Below are positions 53,239 through 62,417 of a DNA stretch of 64,000 bases, one piece after another; positions within the stretch are counted from its first letter, which is position 1, and each line of letters opens with the position of its first letter. The stretch lies in assembly GCA_030425505.1 (NCBI GenBank), contig JAUIAB010000001.1, positions 1-64,000 on the forward strand, read 5' to 3'. Source of the stretch: Bacteroidia bacterium (GTDB lineage Bacteria; Bacteroidota; Bacteroidia; Cytophagales; Flammeovirgaceae). The position numbers and the translations under genes were made by a program. The notes beneath the pieces were generated by a model that had not been told where the DNA came from, made no database searches, and worked only from the letters and a program-made list of their open reading frames with translations.

Positions 53239-55713
53239 TTAAATTCTAATTCCCAAGTTTAAAAAGAAGCTTCTTCCATCTGCAGGAATTATCCCAGGAC
53301 CAGGATAGGCATTTGCTCTTCGAGTAAAATAGCTAGCATTCCATAGGTTGTTAATAGTAAAACTCAATTTTGCTTTTCTATACTTCGCACTAAAAGTAAG
53401 ATCATGCACTTGATAAGAAGGAATTAGTCCCCTGGTGGCATCTGCTACCCTTACTGCATTGGTAGCATCACTATAGTGTTCATGCGTGTATGCCATCTGA
53501 TAGGATAAAGTAAAAAGACTGTAAGAAACATCCATACCTATTTTTAGATTGAAAGGAGGTACTAATTCTACACTATTACCATTAAAGCTACTTTCCCCGT
53601 CCAAATATCTACCTCTTATTAGACTTAAGTTTGCAAAAGCTTTCGTTTTTAGTTTTCCATTCAGAATGAATTTAATGTTTGGGTTTACTTCTATATAACT
53701 TTCCAAGCCATAAATTCCCGCATCTCCAATATTGGTTCTATAAGCAACGGTTTTTTGTATCCCAGAAGCATCAGTTACTACTATCTCCCCTATACCAATT
53801 CGGTTTTTATAGCGCAGGAAAAATAAACTTAAATCGTATTTAATAAGATTATTCCATTCTTGCCCTCGCAGACCTACATCAATATTATAACCGCTTTCAT
53901 CCGTCAAAAGAGAATCAATTACCAGGTTTGGGTTGGTAATGGCAAGATCACTAAAGTTGATGGAGCGATAATTTTCTGAAAAATTTGCATATACTTCACT
54001 ACTCTCACCAAAGTGATAGGAAGAGCCGATACCTAATAAAGCGAATTTTCGAGCCCTTTCTTTTTTGTCTTCAAACTTTTGTTCAAAAATCACCTGTCCT
54101 CCCGAAAACACACGCTCCTTATAAAAACCATCTGAAGCTGTTTTGATATACTCAAGGCGAATCCCAGGAGTAATGCTCCAATTGTCGGTTACATTGAAAA
54201 TATTCTCTACAAAAAATGACACATTTTTACTTGGAAAATGGTAATCTGACTTTTCTACATCGGAAGGGTTTAAGAACACAAAAGCAGGATCCCCAGCATT
54301 GTTGGCATCTCCCTGCTTACTTCTGGTAAAACCCTCGTAGTATCTACCACCAACTACAAAACTGCTCAGCATATTTTTTATCTTATAAGAATGCAATAAT
54401 CTAGCCTCCACTCCCCAGTTGTTGTATTTGCCAGAGATAAGGTCTCTTTCACGCATTGGGTCTGGACGATTAATTGGTCCCAACTCCCCTAATGCCTGTC
54501 TACCTGCATCAAGAAAAAATGTACGAGTATTTAATTTGGTCTGCTTACCAAGTTTGTAGTCGAAGTTAAGTGCAAGTAAACTCCAGTCAACCTCAAACCA
54601 GTTGCGAGATCTTTTAGACTGCCTTGGGTCTTCTTCAAACTCAAAGTCTAATAACCCTCCAGGTTGCTGAGCAAGATAATCCATATGGGTATAATCCACA
54701 GAGAAATTTACTTTACCAATCGACTTACCCAAAGAAAAGTAGAAATTATTCTGCTTAAACTCAGAGTTTGGTCTCCAGCCACTTCCTTTTTTGCCTTGGT
54801 AAAGGCCATAGTATCTCCAACCTTTCAAATTACCACCAATGCTATTAAAGGTACTTTTAAAACCAAAAGACCCTAGCGTATTGGATGTTTGAAACTCCAC
54901 TTTCCTCTTGCTATTACCTTTCTTAAAAACAAAATTTAATAAGCCTCCAAATTGAGGACCATACTGGAGAGAAGCTGCTCCCCGAACTATCTCAATCTTT
55001 TGCAATGCTTCAGCAGGTGGTGTATAATAACTTTCTGGATACCCTAAAGCGTCTGCACTAATATCATAACCGTTTTGGCGAGTATTAAAATTAGAAGTTC
55101 TATTTGGATCTAACCCTCTGGCACCAATGCTCAGCTGCAAGCCTGCACCATCATTCTCCCAGATGTTTAACCCAGCAATTCCTTTATAAATCTGTCGTGG
55201 ATTATTGGTAGCAAGGTTTGCATTGAGCTGCTTTATCTGAATTCGCTCAGTCTTCTTAGAAGCATAAATAGAAGTCCCTTCTACATCACGTAAAGAGCGT
55301 AAACCTATATCTTCTTCAGAATCTGTTATTTCAACCTCTTCTAACTCTTTAGAAAGAAAAGTAAGAGAAATATCAAATACAGAATCTTTTTCTAAAAGGA
55401 TTTTGACCTTTTTTGCATTAAAACCTTCGCTAAAAAAAGTAAATGTATAGTTTCCTGGTTTTAAGTCTTTTACATTATAACTTCCATCTTCTTTTATGGA
55501 AGCAAAAGCTTTGGTTTCCTTAACAAAAACACGACCCTTTTTTATTCTCTCGCCTGTCTCTTCATTGTTTACAACGCCACTTACTTTCCATTTCTGAGCA
55601 AAGGAATTAGAAAGAAAACTGCACAAAAGAATGATCAAAAAGCCCTGCTTTAGAGAACTACTTTTGAAGCATTTCCTCCAAGACCAAAAGCAAAATTTCA
55701 ATCTAATTACCAT
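53239..55713 (-). CDS. TonB-dependent outer-membrane receptor, iron-uptake type
   Basis: An 824-residue receptor importing a ferric complex using TonB energy. Signal peptide (GFLIILLCSFLSNSFAQ) is followed by a carboxypeptidase-like beta domain (WKVSGVVNNEETGERIKKGR), a plug domain (LGYPESYYTPPAEALQKIEI, VRGAASLQYGPQFGGLLNF) and a barrel ending in FFLNLGIRI. The start was placed at the ATG at 55713, 4 bases after the HTTM stop. It is the last gene of the iron locus; FecA-like features suggest a citrate-like or similar siderophore, but the ligand is not proven. Confidence 0.9.
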   Translation of the reverse strand: MVIRLKFCFWSWRKCFKSSSLKQGFLIILLCSFLSNSFAQKWKVSGVVNNEETGERIKKGRVFVKETKAFASIKEDGSYNVKDLKPGNYTFTFFSEGFNAKKVKILLEKDSVFDISLTFLSKELEEVEITDSEEDIGLRSLRDVEGTSIYASKKTERIQIKQLNANLATNNPRQIYKGIAGLNIWENDGAGLQLSIGARGLDPNRTSNFNTRQNGYDISADALGYPESYYTPPAEALQKIEIVRGAASLQYGPQFGGLLNFVFKKGNSKRKVEFQTSNTLGSFGFKSTFNSIGGNLKGWRYYGLYQGKKGSGWRPNSEFKQNNFYFSLGKSIGKVNFSVDYTHMDYLAQQPGGLLDFEFEEDPRQSKRSRNWFEVDWSLLALNFDYKLGKQTKLNTRTFFLDAGRQALGELGPINRPDPMRERDLISGKYNNWGVEARLLHSYKIKNMLSSFVVGGRYYEGFTRSKQGDANNAGDPAFVFLNPSDVEKSDYHFPSKNVSFFVENIFNVTDNWSITPGIRLEYIKTASDGFYKERVFSGGQVIFEQKFEDKKERARKFALLGIGSSYHFGESSEVYANFSENYRSINFSDLAITNPNLVIDSLLTDESGYNIDVGLRGQEWNNLIKYDLSLFFLRYKNRIGIGEIVVTDASGIQKTVAYRTNIGDAGIYGLESYIEVNPNIKFILNGKLKTKAFANLSLIRGRYLDGESSFNGNSVELVPPFNLKIGMDVSYSLFTLSYQMAYTHEHYSDATNAVRVADATRGLIPSYQVHDLTFSAKYRKAKLSFTINNLWNASYFTRRANAYPGPGIIPADGRSFFLNLGIRI

Positions 55714-55717
55714 CCAA

Positions 55718-57070
55718 CTAATTATCTTCAAAAGGCAAAACCCACGATTTATGAGCAAAACTATCACTTACTTTAGTAAGATTCACATTAGGGTCTATAA
55801 ATCTCTGACTAGGTCGGCCATTTAAAGCCACAAAAGAATCTACCCTTACTTCAGGGTTATCTATTCCATACTTTTCAGAATAAACATCTGCCAAAAAACA
55901 GGCATATTGCAAAATAAAATCTGGCTGAATACTCATTTGTTTCTCTTGAAAACTAGTCAAATAATCCCTGTTCATCACCTCTGACTTTCTACCACTAACC
56001 TTGTCCCTAACATAAAAAGTAGCATATCCTACCTTTTCCACAAGCATTACCCTCCACGAAAACCGATACCCTTCCTCTGTCCACAAAATATTTCCAGGAT
56101 AAAGTAAATACCGAAATGGTAAAGCCAATTGTAAGGCAAAAAATACAATTAGAAGAGGGCGCAAAAACCTCATGTTATACTTCAAACCTTCCAGATTCAA
56201 ATTATCTTTCTTATACCCTATCCAACCCAGTAACTTCGCATGAAAATCCGCAGAGAAAAAAACCAAGGTGCTGAAAATCATTATAAAAGGGAAAAGACCG
56301 ATATTAAAAAGAATCTTTGTCAACACATGGAAAACAACAACAGCAACATAAGCAATTGGTCTTGACTTTCTCCACATCATAAAATAGGCAACACTCAGAT
56401 CATAAAAAGCCCCAAACCAGCTAAAAATATATGGTGACCAAGTATGAGAAAACACATTACCTAGCAGTGGAAAATCTTTATGTTCTGGTAGCCATACCTT
56501 CAGAGGCATCCCATCCAACAACCAATCAGGGTTTAGTTTAGCCAAGCCCGCACAGGTGTATACAATAGTCAATTGGAGAATGATCACATTAATAGTCCAA
56601 GCAGGAACTAAATTCACCGCTTTTACCCTATTCAACCATACATCTAGTGAAAACGCCTTGTTTGCAGGTAAAAAAATCAACAAAAACGCTAGCAAACATA
56701 CCAAATAATAATGATTCAGATAATTAGTTGCATCGATCAGTTCACTATACGTAAAACTCAGAAAAAACATAGCTGCTGCATAGCGATAAAAAAGCCCCAA
56801 CATCACAAAAAATGCACTAACAGCGATAACTGCATACAGCACATAACTCCCCACATGTCCCAAATCTTCTACCCAATAAAACCCATAAAACTTAAAAAAG
56901 AACCTTGGCTCCACATACAACTTCTCCACCCAACCTCTAAACATAAACCTTAGAGCTCCATACGCCATCAACCCCCCGAACAAAATGCGAAACGTGATGA
57001 GCGGTTCTATTCTCTTAGGTGAAAGCAGTACCTTATCAACTAAAAAACTAACTCTTTCTAAAAGGTTCAA
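55718..57070 (-). CDS. HTTM-domain membrane protein (gamma-carboxylase-like)
   Basis: A 450-residue polytopic membrane protein with an HTTM domain, related to the membrane part of vitamin K-dependent gamma-carboxylase. Conserved stretches are PLITFRILFGGLMAYGALRF and the helix following KAVNLVPAWTINVIILQLTI, plus PLLIVFFALQLALPFRYLLY. Its enzymatic activity in bacteria is uncertain. Frequent partner of imelysin and TonB-receptor genes; here it lies between them. Confidence 0.85.
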   Translation of the reverse strand: MNLLERVSFLVDKVLLSPKRIEPLITFRILFGGLMAYGALRFMFRGWVEKLYVEPRFFFKFYGFYWVEDLGHVGSYVLYAVIAVSAFFVMLGLFYRYAAAMFFLSFTYSELIDATNYLNHYYLVCLLAFLLIFLPANKAFSLDVWLNRVKAVNLVPAWTINVIILQLTIVYTCAGLAKLNPDWLLDGMPLKVWLPEHKDFPLLGNVFSHTWSPYIFSWFGAFYDLSVAYFMMWRKSRPIAYVAVVVFHVLTKILFNIGLFPFIMIFSTLVFFSADFHAKLLGWIGYKKDNLNLEGLKYNMRFLRPLLIVFFALQLALPFRYLLYPGNILWTEEGYRFSWRVMLVEKVGYATFYVRDKVSGRKSEVMNRDYLTSFQEKQMSIQPDFILQYACFLADVYSEKYGIDNPEVRVDSFVALNGRPSQRFIDPNVNLTKVSDSFAHKSWVLPFEDN

Positions 57071-57113
57071 ATCACATCAAAGCTTTACTCGATCCTAAAA
57101 AAACAAATTACTT

Positions 57114-57227
57114 GGGCAGCCTTCCACAAGGCTCGTCCCGGCGAGTCAAGCCTGGCCCTCCCGCTGGCCACTTCGGTCTTGCCTTTCGCCTCTTTCCCTA
57201 GGCTGCACTCATGCCCTTACGGCATGA
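57114..57227 (+). repeat. Structured ~114-bp repeat, copy C
   Basis: Outer stem GCAGCCT/AGGCTGC (57116-57122, 57200-57206); inner stem GTCAAG/CTTGCC (57145-57150, 57178-57183), 5 of 6 paired; terminal hairpin ATGCC-CTTAC-GGCAT (57211-57225). It sits between the imelysin stop codon (2 bases away) and the HTTM gene, so it is transcribed as part of the iron operon if that is one unit. Confidence 0.8.
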
Positions 57228-57228
57228 A

Positions 57229-58347
57229 CTAATCCGAATCACTAGGGTTGTCTACATATGTAATTGCAACACACAAAACAGAAGGCATATCCGTTTTCAA
57301 GTAAACCACCTGCTGAGAAATGGTAGCATACACCTCACTAACTGCATCTCCACTTTCCACCATCTCTGATAAAGGTTCTCTATCAATAGAATGCAAAGCA
57401 TCTATGCTTCTACTATATTGCTGTTCGATCACCTGGCTAAGGTCAACTCCATCCTTAGTAGCACCGACATGATCCAACAAATCATCTAACCCCTCCCCAC
57501 TTTGACCTTGCAAAGAATTACCAAGAAAAAACCGTTTGGAAGCTTCTAAAGCTTTTGTAGCTAATGCAGTTGAAACCCTACTATGGTAGGCTTCCACTTT
57601 GGTAGGGTTTGGAAAACCTAGAGTTAATGTACCTGAAGGAATACCAATCTTATCCCTTTTAAGTAACTCATAATGCTCATTTAGAGAGTTAATTATCAAA
57701 CTCAAAGAAGTTCCAGCAGCTGTCCCAGTATTAGCAACAAATTGCTCAGAATAACCTCCTGATGTCCAAGCAGAAATTACATAATCCACTCGCTCGGATA
57801 TATCATTTACTACCCTTTGAAGATAGTTTCTCGTATTTTCATCTTCCGTCAACCGAATAATAATCTCTTCCTCTGTTGCAGCAGAACCAAAAAGTAGGTA
57901 ATCCAATGCTGGGAAACCCTTATCGTAAGCATCGGGAGAGCTAAAATCATAATTACCAGCACCTATTTTGCTTTCTACTTCTTCTATATTCAAAGGAAAG
58001 TTATTAAGGCTATTCCGTAAGAAAGCTTCTTTTGCAGGACCAAACTCAAACATCGAGCATCCTTGGAAGTTACTGTAAGCTCCTAAAAAATTACTTTTAA
58101 GCTTTTGGAATTCAGATGTTTGAGGGTTGTTTACAAAGCTTTCTGCACTTGATTTTAGTTGATCCACTGCGTCCTTCAAATGAGAATAGGAAGGTATAAT
58201 AACATTTTCTGACAAGTTTTGAAACAACGCTTCCTGATCGTATCCATCAATGCATGAGTTAGAGGAAGGTTTTTCCCCTTCATCACAGGAAATAAAAAAA
58301 ACTGCTCCTAATAATAGAAAAAGGAACAGAGTTATCTTTCTAATCAT
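57229..58347 (-). CDS. Imelysin-family lipoprotein
   Basis: A 372-residue lipoprotein (Cys21 in FFISCDEG) with two four-helix-bundle halves of the imelysin family, which includes the EfeO/IrpA iron-uptake proteins. The signature GFPALDYLLFGSA is present in the first half. It would capture iron or an iron complex at the outer membrane surface. Start taken at the ATG 58347 (MIRKITLF), since the longer frame adds 8 residues before the signal. It is 26 bases downstream of DUF4856. Confidence 0.9.
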   Translation of the reverse strand: MIRKITLFLFLLLGAVFFISCDEGEKPSSNSCIDGYDQEALFQNLSENVIIPSYSHLKDAVDQLKSSAESFVNNPQTSEFQKLKSNFLGAYSNFQGCSMFEFGPAKEAFLRNSLNNFPLNIEEVESKIGAGNYDFSSPDAYDKGFPALDYLLFGSAATEEEIIIRLTEDENTRNYLQRVVNDISERVDYVISAWTSGGYSEQFVANTGTAAGTSLSLIINSLNEHYELLKRDKIGIPSGTLTLGFPNPTKVEAYHSRVSTALATKALEASKRFFLGNSLQGQSGEGLDDLLDHVGATKDGVDLSQVIEQQYSRSIDALHSIDREPLSEMVESGDAVSEVYATISQQVVYLKTDMPSVLCVAITYVDNPSDSD

Positions 58348-58373
58348 AATTACTGACAAAACTGTTTGCAAAA

Positions 58374-59492
58374 TTAAAAACTATCTACAGAATCTTCTAA
58401 ATTGTAAAAACCTGCAATTAGGTTTTTAGCTTCTTGCAAATCAGAAACAGAAATATTGTATAAGTTCATATCATCAAAAGTAGCAGCTCCCCCCATTAAA
58501 GTGAGTAGGTTACTTATTTGGGCATTATCTATCTTTTTAGATGGGTTAAACTGAAGAGCATAGGCAAAACCTATTGCCTCAGAAAGGAGATGCCCTCTTA
58601 ATGCCATATCATCAAAGTTTGCTATGCTTTCATTTAGATAATGTATTACACTTGCGACAGATATTAGCTCTAAGCTTTCTCTCACCTCTGTAATAGCTTC
58701 ATCTCTTGTTTCTAAATCTTTGGCACTTATTGCTGCTCTTCCTTTTAAAAAGGCATCCATAGTAGCTTTATTGCTTCCTAAAACACCATTTCTACTATTA
58801 GAGTAACTACCCCAGAAAACTAAACCATCTGTAATAGTTGGAAAGTTTGTTGGTACGCCAAAGTAACCAAAAGCCTCATCCCAGTGATGTTCCATAGTAG
58901 TCCCTTTCCCTGGCTCTACCGTCTCATTGTCTACATCCATTTTGTCACCACTCAAATACACTGCCGTCATCTGATAGTAGAAACATGCTCCCATCAAGCC
59001 TTTTTCAATTAACTGCGCATGATCTAAGCCATCTTCACCAATCAAATACGACTTTGTACCGTCATTACTAGTCATTACACCAGACTGACCTTCGCTACCT
59101 TCTACCTGAGATTGACTTGCTACTGCAACTTCCTCTAATAATACTTCGAAAACAGCTTGTTGATTTTCAAAAGTCTTATTTTTCAACTGTTTGCTTTCAT
59201 CATAGGTATTATTCCAACCTGCATTTGCTGCATCATTAGAATACATTGCTCTCATTTTACCCAAATCCAAAGATTGACCCATTGTTCTTGAAGTTGCTAG
59301 GTAAGTTTTTATTTCCGATAGCATTCCAAGCCTATTTAACTGACCAGAGTAACTAACATTTTCGAAATTATACGTTGAAGGGATCTCATAGTCTGGCGTT
59401 GGAGTTATTGGATCATCGTCATCTTTATCACAAGATGTCATGAATACTAAGTAAAGCAAGCCGAAGAATAAGTAATAATTATATGATTTCAT
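58374..59492 (-). CDS. DUF4856 lipoprotein
   Basis: A 372-residue lipoprotein with Cys21 followed by DKDDDD, resembling the surface-export signals of Bacteroidota lipoproteins. The family motif MEHHWDEAFGYFGVPTNFP is intact, with a His/Glu pair suggestive of metal binding, and WGSYSNSRN follows. DUF4856 is distantly imelysin-like. It is the first gene of the iron locus, with the palindrome at 59514-59536 just upstream. Confidence 0.9.
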   Translation of the reverse strand: MKSYNYYLFFGLLYLVFMTSCDKDDDDPITPTPDYEIPSTYNFENVSYSGQLNRLGMLSEIKTYLATSRTMGQSLDLGKMRAMYSNDAANAGWNNTYDESKQLKNKTFENQQAVFEVLLEEVAVASQSQVEGSEGQSGVMTSNDGTKSYLIGEDGLDHAQLIEKGLMGACFYYQMTAVYLSGDKMDVDNETVEPGKGTTMEHHWDEAFGYFGVPTNFPTITDGLVFWGSYSNSRNGVLGSNKATMDAFLKGRAAISAKDLETRDEAITEVRESLELISVASVIHYLNESIANFDDMALRGHLLSEAIGFAYALQFNPSKKIDNAQISNLLTLMGGAATFDDMNLYNISVSDLQEAKNLIAGFYNLEDSVDSF

Positions 59493-59513
59493 ATTAATAA
59501 AATTATATTGTTT

Positions 59514-59536
59514 TTATTTAGACTAATTATAAATAA
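59514..59536. promoter_or_regulatory. 23-bp palindrome, candidate iron-responsive operator
   Basis: TTATTTAnAnT(A)AnTnTAAATAA: 9 of 11 half-site positions are symmetric. It lies 22-44 bases before the DUF4856 ATG, within the expected promoter. Its size and AT-rich half-sites fit Fur-family operators; which regulator binds is inference. Confidence 0.6.
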
Positions 59537-59769
59537 TAATTCAAAACTAATACTCATTCTCTAAAAAGCAATGTTTTTATGAAACTATATTCTTTATTTA
59601 TTGTAAAACACCTTTCTTACTAGACTTTATGTTTCTTATGATAATAGATGACTTCTTTGAGACGAACTGGCAGAGTTTAATGTCTTTTTATTAGAGCTTT
59701 TTTTGTAAACTCTAAAATAGAAAGTGGAGTAGATATGTAATTTTTTCTGATTGAAGAAATGAAAAAATT

Positions 59770-60495
59770 CTATTTAGAACCTGAAAGCTCATTATTATAA
59801 TAGGATACTAGTTTTCTTATACTCTTAGCCTTTTTGAGGTTCATATTTTTCTTCTTAAGAAAAGCCTCTAATCCTTCTTTGTTTTTGGAAAAACAGTCTA
59901 AGATTTTTTGCTTTTTGTTTTGAAAAAGTATACCCCCAAAGTCCAACGAATTAAGGGCTCCATCTTCATCTATAATCAAATAGCTTGGCGCATAAGAAGT
60001 AGGAGTGTCGGGAGCAGGAGTAAAAGTGCTAGATCCTGGAGAAACAGATTCATTAAAGGAAGCATTTCCACTTACAGGAGAAACAGGGTAACTAGGCTGA
60101 ATAGTGCTTTTCCTTCTTAAGTTAGTATCAAAACTCCTTGCCAAGAAGGATACTGCACCTTCCTCCAACAATTCATAAAAATGTTTTCTCTTATATCCAT
60201 TACTACGTTCAATAGCTATAGAAACGAAAGTTCTACTATTTTCTTTTTTAGGTTCTTTAAATTGAAATTTTAATACATTCGATGAAGTAAAAGATCTTAT
60301 ACCACCTTGAGCAGAAACAAATACAACATCATTTCCAATATCATACTTAACCCTTCCAGATAACTTTTGACCAGATACAAGATCTACATTTCCTTCATAC
60401 CATTTACCCTTTAGAAAATCTTGCCCTAATGTGGAAAAAGGAACTAAAAGCAATAGGCTTGCAGTGAAGAAACACTGGTTTAATAGTTGTAACAT
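59770..60495 (-). CDS. Secreted hypothetical protein, 241 aa
   Basis: A signal peptide (SLLLLVPFSTLGQD) precedes a beta-rich domain (GNVDLVSGQKLSGRVKYDIG, then SSNVLKFQF), a Ser/Pro/Thr-rich linker and a Lys-rich C-terminal helix (KKKNMNLKKAKSIRKLVSYY). Such proteins are common in Bacteroidota but I know of no function. The 277 bases between it and DUF4856 are very AT-rich and hold the operator palindrome. Confidence 0.75.
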   Translation of the reverse strand: MLQLLNQCFFTASLLLLVPFSTLGQDFLKGKWYEGNVDLVSGQKLSGRVKYDIGNDVVFVSAQGGIRSFTSSNVLKFQFKEPKKENSRTFVSIAIERSNGYKRKHFYELLEEGAVSFLARSFDTNLRRKSTIQPSYPVSPVSGNASFNESVSPGSSTFTPAPDTPTSYAPSYLIIDEDGALNSLDFGGILFQNKKQKILDCFSKNKEGLEAFLKKKNMNLKKAKSIRKLVSYYNNELSGSK

Positions 60496-60665
60496 TCTAT
60501 CTTTTTAAACGAAATAATTACTTATAAATAACTATAATAATACCGTTCAAAGATAACTAAAACACAGAAAAGCAAAAAGCAATTAACCTCAATGTACCTA
60601 TTGAGTTTGATGTGGTTTTTAATTGTATAGTAATATATTACGCAAAATATTTGTTAAGAAATAAC

Positions 60666-60953
60666 TTATCGAATAGGATTTCGAATATCCTCAATAGAAT
60701 AAACTTTTTGCAGAAGCACCCGCTTACTCCTTTTAGTCATAACCTCCAGGTTTGGATTTTTACTAGAACTTAAGAGGTTTTCATCTTCCTTGGGTTTTAA
60801 CTCTTGGTACCTAAAGCTTATTAACTGGCTACTTTTGTTATATTCCAGTTTTAAAGTAAAGCCATTTTTTGCGACTAATTTATTTGGGCAAATTTGTTTG
60901 AAGGCAAAAAAAGTAGCAAATAATAAGATTAATAAAAAAAGATATTTTTCCAT
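60666..60953 (-). CDS. Small hypothetical membrane-anchored protein
   Basis: A 95-residue protein with one N-terminal hydrophobic segment (residues 3-20) and a Lys/Arg-rich soluble part. No family recognised. Own gene with AT-rich flanks. Confidence 0.55.
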   Translation of the reverse strand: MEKYLFLLILLFATFFAFKQICPNKLVAKNGFTLKLEYNKSSQLISFRYQELKPKEDENLLSSSKNPNLEVMTKRSKRVLLQKVYSIEDIRNPIR

Positions 60954-61139
60954 TTGACATCAAGTTTTGAATTGTAGGTACTTTGTTAAAAAGAAGTTTT
61001 GCTTTACTCTTTTTAATCATTTACCTCAATAATTTGATATCAAATGAATAGAGAAGTTGGAGCTATTCAAAACGAAAGTTGCTGAGATTTATAAATCTCT
61101 ACAACTACTTAGGTAGGTATTTAACTAATAACCAAACAC

Positions 61140-62327
61140 TTAAATCAACTGCTCTACAGCAAGCCAAGCCATTAAGCCCGCTCCTGTTTCAAGAGCATCT
61201 TCATCAATATCAAAAGTAGGTGTGTGAACGCCAGAAGTAATTCCTTTAGACTCATTTCCTGTGCCTAACCTGTAAAAGCATGCTGGCATTTCTTGTGCAT
61301 AAAAAGAAAAATCTTCTGCAGCTAACCAAAGATCTAATTCTACTACATTTTCCTTACCCATATATAACTCAGCAGCTGTTCTTGCTCTTTCAGTTAATAT
61401 AGGTTCATTGGAAAGGCTAGGGTATCCTTTTCTAATTTCAATATCACAAGCAGCTCCCATACTTTCAGCAATGGATGTAGCAATGTTAGTAATACTATTA
61501 TGAGCATGAGACCTCCACTTTTCATCCATAGCCCTGAAAGTACCTTCAAAGCGCACCTCTGTTGGTATAACATTAGTGGCTCCATCCGCTATTACCTTCC
61601 CAAAAGATAAAACAGTAGCAGTCTTGGGACTTGCCTGACGGCTAATAACTTGTTGCAGACTAGTAATGATATAAGCACTGATTGTAACTGGATCTACAAA
61701 GTTTTCTGGAAGAGCAGCGTGCCCTCCTTTTCCTTTAATAGTCATATATATCTCATCAGCACTAGCCATATATGCTCCAGAGCGAAAACCAACTTTTCCA
61801 ACAGGGATATAAGGCATCACATGCTGACCAATAATGCTTGTAGGCTTAGGGTTTTCTAATACACCCTCTTTTATCATCAGAGAAGCCCCACCAGGAATTT
61901 TTTCTTCCCCAGGCTGAAAAATCAACTTTATTGTTCCTTCAAATTCGTCTTTTAATTGCTGAAGAATTTTACTTGCACCAAGTAATGACGCAGTATGAAC
62001 ATCATGACCGCAAGCATGCATTACTCCATTGTTTTTTGACTTATATACACAATCGTTTTGTTCTTGTATGGGTAAAGCATCCATATCAGCTCTCAAGGCT
62101 ATTGTTTTAGAGTCTGGATTTTTACCTTTAATTAAACCTACAATACCCGTTCCTGCAATACCAGTAGAGTGCTCAATTTGATATGAGTTTAACCTGTCAG
62201 AAACAAACTTCATTGTTTCAAATTCTTTAAAAGAAAGCTCAGGGTTTTGATGGATATGCCTTCTCGTTTCCAGAATCTCTAATTTTATGGAAGCAGCAAG
62301 CTCTTTAATTTTATTGATTAAATACAT
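61140..62327 (-). CDS. M20-family amidohydrolase (N-acyl amino acid hydrolase)
   Basis: A 395-residue zinc hydrolase of the M20D group that removes acyl groups from amino acids or peptides. Metal-binding motifs: ACGHDVH (with ADMDALP upstream), GEEKIPGGASLM and the GQHV block, plus the C-terminal WLAAEDFSFY. Length normal. A terminator separates it from icd upstream. Confidence 0.92.
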   Translation of the reverse strand: MYLINKIKELAASIKLEILETRRHIHQNPELSFKEFETMKFVSDRLNSYQIEHSTGIAGTGIVGLIKGKNPDSKTIALRADMDALPIQEQNDCVYKSKNNGVMHACGHDVHTASLLGASKILQQLKDEFEGTIKLIFQPGEEKIPGGASLMIKEGVLENPKPTSIIGQHVMPYIPVGKVGFRSGAYMASADEIYMTIKGKGGHAALPENFVDPVTISAYIITSLQQVISRQASPKTATVLSFGKVIADGATNVIPTEVRFEGTFRAMDEKWRSHAHNSITNIATSIAESMGAACDIEIRKGYPSLSNEPILTERARTAAELYMGKENVVELDLWLAAEDFSFYAQEMPACFYRLGTGNESKGITSGVHTPTFDIDEDALETGAGLMAWLAVEQLI

Positions 62328-62353
62328 ATATCAGTTTTTGAAGAAGTTTATAA

Positions 62354-62393
62354 TAAAAAAAGCAACCTTTTTAAAATATTTAAGGTTGCTTTT
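62354..62393. terminator. Terminator between icd and the M20 hydrolase
   Basis: AAAAAAGCAACCTT (62354-62367) pairs with AAGGTTGCTTTTTT (62380-62393): 14 perfect pairs with A/T runs on both sides, bidirectional. Confidence 0.88.
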
Positions 62394-62417
62394 TTAAGCA
62401 TATATAAAAATATAAAA

